From Macrocybe gigantea (taxonomy: Eukaryota > Basidiomycota > Agaricomycetes > Agaricales > Callistosporiaceae), in contig SJRY01000050.1 of NCBI GenBank assembly GCA_011319805.1, positions 1,178,001-1,242,000 of the forward strand: a stretch of DNA of 64,000 nucleotides. Reading direction: 5' to 3'. Each line of letters starts with the position of its first letter. Positions within the stretch are counted from its first letter, which is position 1. Shown here one piece after another: positions 33,730-43,602 of this stretch. The notes beneath the pieces were generated by a model. That model saw only the letters and a program-made list of their open reading frames with translations. It was not told where the DNA came from and did no database searches. The position numbers and the translations under genes are program-made.

Positions 33730-35260
33730 ACCATTGTGCAATGCAACCGGTATCGTATCGCACTGCAAAATACCGTACATGATGGTCCATGACGCGCTAT
33801 CTTCGAGATTGATGCCGCAGAAGAATCATTTTTCTATCCAGAAAGAATGTCAAACCCGCTAATCGGAGGAGTCCGCATTGACGCGTTGCCTTGCCCAAGG
33901 ACCAGAAGAGAGCAGAAACCGCAGCACGCAGCAAGAATCCAGCCCAAGTTTGAACAGAACGAGTGTGTGGACTGCCTTTGTCAGGTTCCGAGATAGTAGC
34001 AATTGTGGTGTCGTCCTTATGGGGGCCTCGCGGGCATGGTAGCCTATGGTGCCGGACGACAAAGCATGACGAATGAGGCAATAAGGAGCACATAGGCCAT
34101 CAAAGACCCAAAAGACAGTGTGACTAGTAATAGAACGAGTGGCAGAAACATTGATGGCTGGTAGACTGCAACGTCTTCGAGTAACGACCGTCGGCGACAG
34201 TGAAGATCCTCATGAAGACCAGCAGTCGATAGGTGATGGGAGGGGAAGAACCAGAGGCAATCGTTGGCCCATTCGTTTAGGAAGCGACAGCGGATGCCTT
34301 GGTCCAGGCAAAGTGCAGGGCAGGGGGAAGGGACGTCCCCCAGCTCCCCAAAAGCGTACCCGCATCAAAAAGATGTCCACAGATAGTCTCATTGATGAGG
34401 ATACGCTTCTCGGGAGGCAGGCTCCGCCTTTTCTGGCGTAAGAAAGTGGGTGTTCAAGCGTGAGCAGGGAGCATGTCAAGGGAGAAATCCGAAGCAGGCG
34501 AACAGGAGAAGGAGCTTGAAGCCGAGGAAGGTGGGTAAATGAAAAGTGCGAGATTCGAAAAAGATGGATGAAAAAATGGAAGGAGATAATGATAAGAAAA
34601 AGCAAGAAGGATGAAAGAAAAGATATTGTAAAGATGGAGGGGTATACAAATCCGCGACGACGAAGGAAAGGGCTCGGGGGAACGGCAGGGAAAAAACGGT
34701 CTCCAAACCAAAGTGACGATGGGAATAGTGCGTGCATGCCAAATGATAGATATGAAAAACGCTAAAACTCCAAGCCAGAGACGAAAGGGAAAAGGGCTTG
34801 AAGACGAAAGAAACAACGAGGGGCTTCCCAAACCCGAGAAATAAAGAGTGAAGGGGTTTGGGAATGAAAGAAAAGGTGGGCCGAAACGATTCAAAATAAA
34901 GAACGCTCGGACCGGGTATACGGATAGGCTGAACGAAACACAACGAGGGCTCCACCAAACCCGAGACAAAGGAGAAGGGGTTGGGGATGAAGAGAAATTG
35001 ATCCCAGGCGAACCGAGGTGCGGCCCACCATGAGATCGGGTATACGTTTGGAATATCAGTTGTGGGTATAGTCGCGCTCAGGAGGAGAGACCGAGATGTG
35101 AAAAGGGGCGATGTAGGGAATGTCGAGGCGGTTTCGCTGAGTGGAAAAAAAATCGGAAAAATCAAGGCGGAAAAAATTAATCTGGACAAGTCATGTCAGC
35201 GCGCGATAAAAAGACGAACAGATACCGACTCACGTCATGTAATCATAAGTACGCAAAAAA
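33730..35260 (-). repeat. Pyrimidine-rich stretch, right copy
   Basis: Inverted counterpart of 1226-2740, pyrimidine-rich on the minus strand. A 237-codon minus-strand frame (34476-35189) is open but is rich in Phe, Ser, Leu and Pro as expected from composition, and is not conserved in frame in the left copy. Downstream (3') region of the acidic gene. Confidence 0.55.
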
Positions 35261-37087
35261 TTAAACCCACCAATTGCTAGGCATAAACCACTCCTTCACC
35301 TTCTGGAAAAGCGACTTCTTCTGCGGCTCAATCTTCGGTTCGGACACTTCAGAATAGACAGTGACTTTGGAAATAGTAGGAGGCGCAGGCAAACAAACAG
35401 GAGGGCTAGGCGGGATAGATGGCTGTGCGTGGAGGATCGCGTCTGGTAGGACAGACAGGCGGAGTGGAGTACTTTTCAAGCATAGCGGCAGCCTTTTCCG
35501 GTGTGACATAGAGATCCAGAACAGCTCTTTGCCCATCCCAGGTCTCCACGGCCTGATAATGAGGGGACTGGCTGGTGGCCGGGACGCAAGGTAACGTTCA
35601 ATGAAGTCCGAGCGAGAGTACTTGGGACGATAAGAGCCTGCGTCATAACTCTGTAATGGTGTGCGCGGAACGGGGCAGGTTCTGCAGGCTTCACAGACTT
35701 GTCTGTCGCATCTTGATGGAGTGACGCAGGGACTTGTTCAGGCTCGGATACGACAGGTGCGACGCTCGTCTTGCCTAGCTCGGGTACCGATGGAGAAACA
35801 GCGAAGACTTAGAAACATTGCAGGCAGGACCTCGGGCTTGGCGGCGACCACAGGGTAGCATTATCCGGAGCAAGGAGAACAGACAAGAGCACCTCAGATT
35901 CAAAGTCAATAAGATCCGCTTCATCGTCTTGTTCTTGGCATTGGTCTTCTTCATGATATTCTTCGTCGCCGTGATCTTCTTCCCCTTCGTAATATTCTGC
36001 ATCTTCATCACATTCTCCGTCTTCACGATATTCTTCATCTTCTTCGTAACACTCTTCTCCGTCAACGTCATTGTCATCTCCATACTCTTCCTCAGAGTCG
36101 CCATGATCTTGAACTCTTCAAAATGTTCATCAATCAAGAAGCGAGAATCAACTTCGTCGTCGTCACCGACATGTTCGAAATCGCTAGAGCTCGTGTCAAA
36201 GTCAGCAAAGAATGAGGGACAAGGCGTCGAGACGTCTTCAGACACAGAAAGGCCGCTGAGCAGAGAAGACAGAGAGTCGACGTCGGAAGCCGAGATTTCA
36301 TCAAGCACTGGCGAGTGGACCAGTTCCATGCCGTCCTCCGGTCGCTCCCGAGGCATTTCGACTACGCCAAGAGCAGTAGAGTCAAAGAAGAAGCACCAGG
36401 AATCGAAGCTTGAATCGACGTCCAGGCCGGCATGAGCAGGGACCATTTTGATATTTTCTTCAAGGTAGACAAAACGTTCTAGTGAAAATGAGACCGAGAG
36501 GTGAGCTAGAAGTAGCTACCTACCTGCATCCTCCATCTCGACGTCCTCGTCGAACACGGCCATGTCGAAGGACTCGGCATCTGAAGAAAAGGTGTCCTCA
36601 TCCATAGGCACGACATCTTCGCCCATATCAACAATGGCGCGGAAAGATTGTTCTGGCACCTGCATCGGGACAAGGTACTGCGCAAGGTCGTACAAAAAAG
36701 CGCTGGCAGCGACCATATCGCTCGCAGTCGGCTGGTAGCTGAGCAAGGCGGGGTCCGCCAGAGCGTTCGACCACGTCCCTGCCCTGGAGACGGGGCCGTA
36801 AACTGACTTGGCTCTGCACAAGACACGCCTCCCGCCACAACGCGGGCGGGGAGATAAAGCCGGGCGGGTTGATATTGCCGTGGAGACTGCTGTTGCCAAC
36901 CAAGGACGGGCGAGCCGAACAAGCTGTCCTCGTCTTCGTCATGGGCTTGATACCAAATGCCATTGCCATTACGGCGAGGTCCAAGAACAGGGACGAGCTT
37001 TGGCGGGACGGCGAGGCGGTAGGACTTGAAAGGGAGCAAGCGAGAAGGTTTGGAGAGTTGGGCGCGGGGTGCTTTGATGGGAGCCAT
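35261..37087 (-). pseudogene. Acidic-protein gene, right copy with 5' exons, frameshifted
   Basis: This copy shows the 5' part missing from the left edge. It starts at ATG 37085-37087 (MAPIKAPRAQLSKP), with AVPPKLVPVLGPRR and GIWYQAHDEDEDSLFG, followed by two frame changes (near 36900 and 36810) and then YGPVSRAGTWSNALADP and VEMEDA. Intron 36479-36523 follows, then ERFVYLEENIKMVPAHAG, which continues into the part shared with 2-1225. Relative to the left copy, one-base deletions break the frame after HFEEF (near 36115) and within KELFW (near 35520). The end KEWFMPSNWW with TAA at 35261 is kept. The product would be truncated before the acidic tract, so I call it a pseudogene; the 5' frame changes could instead be unrecognised splice events. 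Confidence 0.65.
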
Positions 37088-37730
37088 TGGTTATAGAATC
37101 TGCTGAAGAGAGCTTTCAGGCGTGCTGATACTACTAGAGAAAGAACCGACAACGATCCGGCGTGGTCTTGTTAAACAGACGCAACGATCATTTGGCCGGC
37201 TCACCTTCGATCGCGTCTCCGCCATGTGACGGACGCGACGATACATGGCAAAAGGTGGCATCGTCGGCGTCTGTCCCGTGGCGCGGCAGGTAAGTTTTTG
37301 AAGCCACGGATCCGAAATGAATCGAGAACCCATCTAAAAATCAAATTTGTATATGCATAAAATCACGGATTACATACTTTTGCCTGTATCGCAAGATTCT
37401 TGAAGGTGACACCCACGGCTAAACCATAACGTAGAACGCAAAAAAGGCTACACGTTATGTCTCCAAATCAGGCAGAAGTACAGGACTCCAAGTGGAAGAC
37501 AGTAAGCCGCGTTTCTACCTTGAGGAAAGTTCCAAGGTGTTGTCCTAGGGCACCTGTTGAACGTTGAGGTTCAGGCAAAAGCTGCCAGTTATATCCCGGG
37601 CCTGTCAATCTGCCTACGAGTAGGGGATTACATAACGCACGCAAACTGCGAACCCAGCCTATGATTTATTTCACCACTAGTAGTACAATCTGATATTACA
37701 TCACATAAATCTCGACCACAGATTCTTGAA
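37088..37730. other. Intergenic, outer side of the right arm
   Basis: About 640 bases between the start of the acidic gene and the 3' end of the sirtuin gene. A divergent promoter for the acidic gene is expected in the first part. Short frames only; nothing recognised. Confidence 0.35.
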
Positions 37731-38915
37731 TTACACGTTGGCCGCGTCGTCGCCGAACAATACTGAAGGAAGCGTTTCTTCGCATGGACCAAGGAACAGA
37801 AAATCGGCGTCGCGATCGCCCTCGCTCCGCTGAATATTAAAGACGGCGACATCTCCTCCATGTTCAGCGACCTCGTATGCAAATCCGGCAGCCGGGAATA
37901 CCTGCACGACATTATAGCACACAAATCCACCGCCACAGTCAGAGAAGAAAAAAGAAAGAAAGCAACGCACCGTCGACGACGTGCCGACGATGAGCGCCAA
38001 ATCCGCCGTCTGCACCACCTCATTGATCCTCCGCAGCCGACGCGGCACCTCTCCGAACCAAACGACGCCAGGCCGCGTCAGGCCGCCGCACCGCGCGCAA
38101 CGGGGCAGCCTCTCAACGGGGATGTCGACGAAATCGTCCAGCGCCTCTGTGCCGGCTAGGGCAGCGCAGATCGGGCTCGCGGTGTTGGCCTCGCGCCGCC
38201 CGCATGATGTGCAGAGCGTGTCGAGCAGGCGGCCGTGCATCTCGATCACGCGCTCTTCCGCCTTCTCGAGCTGCTCGTGCTCCTTCGCGCCCGAGCTCGA
38301 GGCCTTGTCTTTATCCCTGTCCCTGTCCTCCTCGTCCTTGTCTGGGTCCTGGTCCGAGCTCCGACTTGGAGCACCTGTGACACCTGCTGCAACGCGCGAA
38401 CGCTCAGTCCGTCGACGTTTTGCGTGACGAGCGTAAAGGTCGCATTGGGCGCGATCGTGCGTAGCGTCGTCGGGTCGCAGAGCTTGCCAGCGTAAAATGT
38501 CCCGCGTTTGGCTGGGCTTTTAGTGCTCTTTTTTTTTTTTTATTTCTTGGTGTTGCGGCATTATGTGGTACGTGAGAGACTGGGGACTCACACTTCGCGT
38601 CTGTAGTGATAAAACTGCCACACCCTGCTCGGATCTCTCGCAAACGCTTCAGGAGTGGCGAGCTCCATCGGATCGTAGGACCTCCACAGTCCGCCCGCGT
38701 CCCTGAACGTCGGTATGCCTTGTCACACACAAGTCGGTGTCGTGAGTTTTAGGAAACGACCCTCAGGAGGAGGATCGGTAGTTGATCTAATCTAATCTGA
38801 TTGACGCACCCGATGCGGCGGATAACCCGGCGCCAGCGATCGCGACGATGTTCTTGCTGGCGCGTAGGACGGCGCGGAAGGCTTCGACGTCGCTGGACGG
38901 TGGCCGAGGCAACAT
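37731..38915 (-). CDS. Sirtuin, SIRT5-type NAD-dependent protein deacylase
   Basis: Sirtuins use NAD to remove acyl groups from lysine; SIRT5-type enzymes prefer succinyl and malonyl. From ATG 38913-38915 ([16 protein letters not shown]): [13 protein letters not shown], intron, [11 protein letters not shown], then [19 protein letters not shown] followed by HYRRE. The FYHYRR segment keeps the Tyr-x-x-Arg pair typical of the desuccinylase class. Then [17 protein letters not shown], the catalytic His in [12 protein letters not shown] and CARC (zinc Cys pairs), GVVWFGE, IVGTSST, intron, and [12 protein letters not shown]. Between [12 protein letters not shown] and VIEMHG lies a charged insert ([13 protein letters not shown]), and the frame changes by one base around 38380 without a usable intron. 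Either the gene is damaged there or the sequence has an indel. All catalytic motifs are otherwise present. Confidence 0.82.
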
Positions 38916-39432
38916 GATGGAGTCCACTCGATTTGTTGCTCCACTTGCACTGTCATGTTTATTGATGTTGCAATCAAGGTGTCACATTCAAACAACCAGT
39001 CTTTCCCTTCACAAATACGCTTATTCGTGACGCGCATCGTTGCACCGTCGGAAAATTCCTCCGAGTCGCCGCTCGGTTGCACTTTCTGTTGAGCCTTGCT
39101 AGAGCTATATAAGCTGTTTTGACAGCGATCATTAGCGCTGATGCACTCATATTCTGCACTATGCATGCGACCCGTGGTTCCTCGGGACTGGCGGAAAGGT
39201 CTATGAACATGATTTCACTGCATTTCCGATCCTGCTGGTGGCACAATTCATGACATCGTGATCGAACAGCGGATGATTATGCTTACACGCAGCAGCTCCT
39301 CCCCAGAGCTAGGTCGCGGCGAGCTAAGCCGCGTCCAATGATTGACAGGGATTACTATCCCTGTAGCGAGTTATCTTATCTAGCATTGCGCGTCACGTGT
39401 AACAGACGTGCAGCGTCTCTTCACACTCACTC
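38916..39432. other. Divergent promoter region between sirtuin and Spo7 genes
   Basis: About 0.5 kb separates the two divergently transcribed genes, so both promoters should be here. Small frames on both strands show no motif. I cannot identify a particular element. Confidence 0.4.
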
Positions 39433-40503
39433 ATGCCCCCTCGCTCAGCGTTTTTGTCCAGAGGCTCCTTCTGCCCTCCCAACGACAATGCCACCTACCG
39501 CGACCTCCTCTACTTTGAGGAGCGGCTCAAGACCAACGCCGCCAGCCTGCAGCGGCGGAAATCGCGGTACCAACGTGAGGAAATCAGTCTGTGCCAACCC
39601 GGCTTGTCGCTGATTGTTGCGCCCAGTGTTCCTCGTCCATCTGCTCATCGTCATCGCGTTTCTCCTGTTCGACGTCCTCCTGCCGCCCCAGTCCTCGCTC
39701 CTCGCCATTCCGTACAAGCTCGCGCTGCAGAGGGTCCTGCCGGACGTGTACACGCCCGACGTCGAGGTCACGCTCAGCCCGTACTTTGTGAGCGGCCTCC
39801 TCCTCGTGAGCGTCACGACGCTCGTCCTATTCTTTGCCAGCGGGATGTACTCTGAAAAGATCGCTTATGCCAACAAGTGCGTTTGCCCTGTCCCTGTCAT
39901 CTTCGCATCCACGAAACTCAGTTGTTCTCGTTCCGGTCCTTGCAATGAAGATATGTACCGCATGCAAACAAGGCTCTTAGGTCCTTCAACATGTACCTCA
40001 ACATGCGCCAGCCGCCACTGCGATCCAAGCTCCCCTTCAACCCGCTCGCCTTTCTCTTTGCGCTTCCCGAAGACGCACGCTCGTCCACCGCCATCGCCTC
40101 CCGTTCCCGCTCCCGCACGCCCTCGCCTCCGCCCTCGTCCTCGTCCTCCTCTTCTTCTACCCCGCGGCGCACCAGTTCCAGCAGCACCATCGGCCCGACC
40201 TCCCTCCCCATCCCCTCCATCCCGCCCGCGTCCAACCCGCGCGGCGAGCTCATCTTCTCCTCGCGCGTCGATAGGACGTTTCGAGAGGGATACGAGCGCT
40301 ACAGGGCGAATTTTGAAAGGCGCCGTGCTGAGCGGGAGCGTGCGGCCAGGCGCGGTTGGTGGACCAGGGCATTCTCGTGGACGTGGGCGTGGGCGTGGGC
40401 GTGGCGTGGGCGTGGCGCTGGCCTTTTGGTTCTTCCTCGTCGTCGGCATCTGATGCTGCAGTCCAAGCAGCACGGACGGCTTCGTCTGGTTCTGGGTCCG
40501 TGA
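39433..40503 (+). CDS. SPO7: Spo7-like regulatory subunit of the Nem1-Spo7 phosphatase
   Basis: Spo7 anchors and activates Nem1 phosphatase at the nuclear envelope/ER, which dephosphorylates the lipin Pah1. Exon 1 starts at ATG 39433 and holds the family signature TYRDLLYFEERLKTNAASLQ. Intron 39575-39626. Exon 2 encodes two membrane helices (FLVHLLIVIAFLLFDVLL and a YFVSGLLLVSVTTLVLFFA segment) separated by a loop, then YSEKIAYANK. Intron 39877-39950. Exon 3 begins YVPHANKALRSFNMYLNMRQ, has a Ser/Pro-rich insert, then FREGYERYRANFERRRAE. Past this point a GTGGGC repeat (40378-40416) leaves the last residues uncertain: this frame stops at 40503, while a neighbouring frame stays open to 40706. 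Core Spo7 identity is clear. Confidence 0.9.
40378..40416 (+). repeat. GTGGGC hexamer microsatellite inside the Spo7 3' coding region
   Basis: About six imperfect GTGGGC/GTGGCG units in tandem. In the Spo7 frame they encode alternating Trp and Ala. One unit is shorter, so the phase of the units changes within the tract. Confidence 0.85.
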
Positions 40504-40706
40504 GGGGGAGGACCCGAGTGGGGTCCAGAGATGCTGCTGCGACGCCGTCGTCCGGGGATGGGATCGTCATGCGCCCGAAGGAGAGGAGTGCGTCGTCGGT
40601 TAGCCGAGGAAGCAGCACAAGCCCGTGCCGGGCTCGAACGCCATCACCGCCGGACGGTGCGGCGCGGGAGGTCCAGGTCCAGGCAGCCGCTGCTACCTCC
40701 CATTGA

Positions 40707-42688
40707 CAGCTTTGTTTTCGCAGACGAGTTGCATCTTATTGTTTTTTTTCTTTTCTATTGGCATATCCTACGGAACACATTCTGCTCATGTAAATTAGAC
40801 GATGGCTCTTCCAAAAATAATCGCGCGATGATTATATATATATATGCAAGTATGTGTGCCAAAGATGCGCTGTTGGACGTGCGCCTCGAGATTCAGAACA
40901 TATGGTAGGAATCGAGGACCCATGCGGGCTAACCTGCCTATGACAGCATCTGTGGACGGGAGATGAAATTGTTGTGATAGTGTACCTCCACTCTCGCGGA
41001 CGCTTCGTGACCATCTTTCGCGTGCAATCGGATCGCTCTGTACTTCTGCTCCAGACGTCCTTCGGTTCGCGTGTCTAATTTGCCTGCCGACTGTGTTGTT
41101 CAGGATACCACTTTTGTCTCGCGTTCGAAAGCAGATCCTTCCCCGCGAGGATGTCTGTCTCTCGCAGGCCAAATCAGCCTCGCGATCTGGGCATCACCTT
41201 CGGATTTGCCCCCCCCCCCCCCGGGCTTTTGTCTCTCGAGGATTTCCCGATGCATTCCCGACGTCAGAACGCACTGTGCGGTGTCTTTCCAGCCGGCGCC
41301 GCAGCGCAGCGACGTATGTGGATCCGTCATGAATGGCGACTTGTCGGAATTGACGCGGCCTGACCCTCGCCGGTTTTTTTTTTCTCGTCGACCCTCGTCA
41401 TCAAGTCCCAAGTCGACATCTTGACACCGACAGCACGCATGACCCGCAGATTTTTGACAAAGCAATTTGATCTTTTTTTTTTCTTCGTCTAGGCCTCGGT
41501 AGATGTGGCATGTCATCACTCGATGCTGGCTGCTCGGTTCGGGTTTCGTGTCGCATTTCCGGTGACGTGTCCTTCTGTAACCTTCGAGGCTCCTGTCGTG
41601 TTATAACGAAAGCCTTCCGCCCCGGTGATGTGATCTCTTGACACCCGTCAACGATGCCCCGACTTCATCCTGTTCAACATTCAAACGGTTCGTCGAAGAG
41701 AACCACGAGTATGTATGTCGTAAACCGGTCGTCTCACCGAGCAGCCGCCAAACCCGCCTCGGCCACGCCTCAGCCAACCACCCGGTAGCAATGATGCTGT
41801 AAGTGGCGCCCCCCTGGTACGACGGATTGGATCAATAGGGCCTCAGCCACGCCCTCCAGCCCGACAGATCTGCCCCTTTGAGATGCTTTAAATCCCCACA
41901 CAGACAACGAGACCCCTCGGCTGTGTCATCGAACGCATGGTTGTGGTGTATCTCCGTAGACAACCCCGTCAGCGCGAGTCGTCAGCGCCAGATGTTCGAC
42001 CGAAAGTACAGGGCTGGAGATGCTCCCTGTCGCACGCGATCCATTTCTGCACAGCGTTTTCTGTTGTCTGGCATGACCGAGGCGCTGCGCACCGGACACG
42101 AAGGCGGCGCATGCCTAAGACCGGATGATTCGTGTCGCGTTTCGTGCAAATGGATCAGCGGTGGCTGCATGCCATGTTTGGGCGCCAATCCTCGCTAGCG
42201 CTGTCGGGCTGGATAGGAGAGCACGATCGCAGGCGGGGTTAATTAAAAAACGTTCTCTGTGGAGGTCCGTTGCCCTTGTGTGAACCACCTCAACATCTCC
42301 ATTCAGATTTGAGTTCTTAGATTCTTCCCGAGGAAAGGTCTGGCACACACGCACGCGGAGGCCGCCTGATTTCAGATTGTCAGACAATTCTGTCGAATCG
42401 AATCATCTGATGGAAGTCAACGTTCGCCGAGGCTATGCTAAACAGATGTCGAACGACACACATGGTTTGGCCCTCGGGTGTTGAAGTACCCGAGGTATCT
42501 GCGAGACGGGATCAGAGAGAATAATATGTCCCAGCGGGGAACGCAGCCTGTCATGTGCAGATTCGACACTTTCACATGATGTAGGCTTGTTCCAGACGAC
42601 GTCTGGCATCGATGCCAAATGCAATGTTTGGGGTATTATACAAGTGGTATCGTCAACTCTTTTTTTTTTTTTTTGCGAGTCCTTCTTT
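40707..42688. other. Gene-free 2 kb between convergent Spo7 and thioesterase genes
   Basis: No supportable gene. It contains a 14-C homopolymer (41209-41222), several T-runs, and at 42660-42674 a T15 run that lies 15 bases after the stop of the minus-strand thioesterase gene. Open frames reach 139 codons but lack motifs and splice patterns. Confidence 0.45.
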
Positions 42689-43602
42689 TCATAGCTTCGT
42701 AGGCATCGGCTGCATTTTGTTCAGAAACGCGGACGCCACCATCCTACCCGAATCCTTGTCAACGACCTAAGGTCACCGTGAGATCGATCAGCAAAGATGT
42801 GCAGAAGCGGTTGACTTACTTCACATCGCGATGACATGACTCTTCCTCCTAGGGATATCGACGTGCTGATGATTCTCAGACGGGTCCCACTAGAAGCAGG
42901 GCGATTAGCACATCGGTGGGAACGCGGCATTCGACAGCGGAGCGACTCACAGAGGTGCCGGAGAGTGGAACAGGACGTTCATGGACTGCGTCACCCCGAC
43001 CCCGTTGACGTTTTGGAGCAGACCCAAGACCACAAGTGGCGTGCTGCACAGGCTGACGAAATCAACGTGTCAGATTCAGTATCAAACTGGCGATGGGAAA
43101 CCAACGTCCGTGGAACATACTTATCAATCAAGTAAGCAAGACAGCCTCCATGCAGCATGCCGGCGCCGTTCAGCATATCTATTTTTGCCCGCAATCAATC
43201 AGCAAAGGTGGAGACGACGGAAAGGGCTAGGGAGCTCGAACGTTTTGTCACGAGAACTTCTGCGACGGTGGTGGCTTCTAATTTGCCTTGCCTCTCCAGC
43301 CGCCGGTCGACGCTGACATCGACGAATTTTACTTGTTTCCCCACTATGTGCCCAAAACAATCCTCGTCGCCCACCCCGTACGAGAAATAGGTGTTGCAAT
43401 TCAGCTGTTTGACGTAATCCGGGACGTTTCCTCCAATGGAGGCGACGTCGCCGTAGTCCGGCAAAGAGGCTGGGTCCACCCAGACCTTTTCTGAGCGTGA
43501 CATTGGGAGGGAAGAGGGACCCGAAGGACGAGACGGCTCATCTGAATGGGAAGACATGGATGGGGCGGCGCTGGCAGAGATGGATAGGTGTCTAGAAGAC
43601 AT
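42689..43602 (-). CDS. Hotdog-fold thioesterase (4HBT, acyl-CoA thioesterase 13-like)
   Basis: Hotdog thioesterases hydrolyse acyl-CoA. Start taken at ATG 43600-43602 (MSSRHLSISAS); a later Met at 43503 (MSRSEKVWVDP) is possible. Exon 1 ends QGKLEATTVAEVLVTKH across intron 43179-43241. Next comes the family core MLNGAGMLHGGCLAYLID, with intron 43053-43120, then LCSTPLVVLGLLQN, GVTQSMNVLFHSPAP, intron, GTRLRIISTSISLGGRVMSS, intron, and VVDKDSGRMVASAFLNKM, ending TGA 42689-42691. The HGGxxAxxxD segment and the final strand pattern match this family closely. No catalytic change stands out. Substrate is unknown; an acyl-CoA in lipid metabolism is inferred. Confidence 0.87.

Larger units (their letters stand above)
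24600..37087. repeat. Right arm of the large inverted duplication
   Basis: Inverted counterpart of 1-10077 with the same order of units. Relative to the left arm it has an extra 2.2 kb (about 28546-30736) carrying the HNH-domain gene between QTRT2 and the Crinkler-like gene. The outer end extends past 36446 through the 5' exons of the acidic gene, whose left-arm counterpart lies outside the window. The two arms are separated by about 14.5 kb. Confidence 0.85.

Noticed and set aside
34476..35189. 237-codon minus-strand frame rich in Phe, Ser and Leu
   Set aside because: Explained by pyrimidine-rich composition; the left-arm counterpart does not keep the same frame.
39865..40473. 202-codon minus-strand frame opposite Spo7
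   Set aside because: Arg/Gly/Pro-rich shadow of the Ser/Pro-rich and GTGGGC-repeat coding region.
41209..41222. 14-C homopolymer
   Set aside because: Simple homopolymer in a gene-free region; likely to be length-inaccurate and not linked to any feature.
42689..43602. Thioesterase gene as a retrocopy because of the A-run after its stop
   Set aside because: The gene keeps several canonical introns, which a retrocopy would lack.
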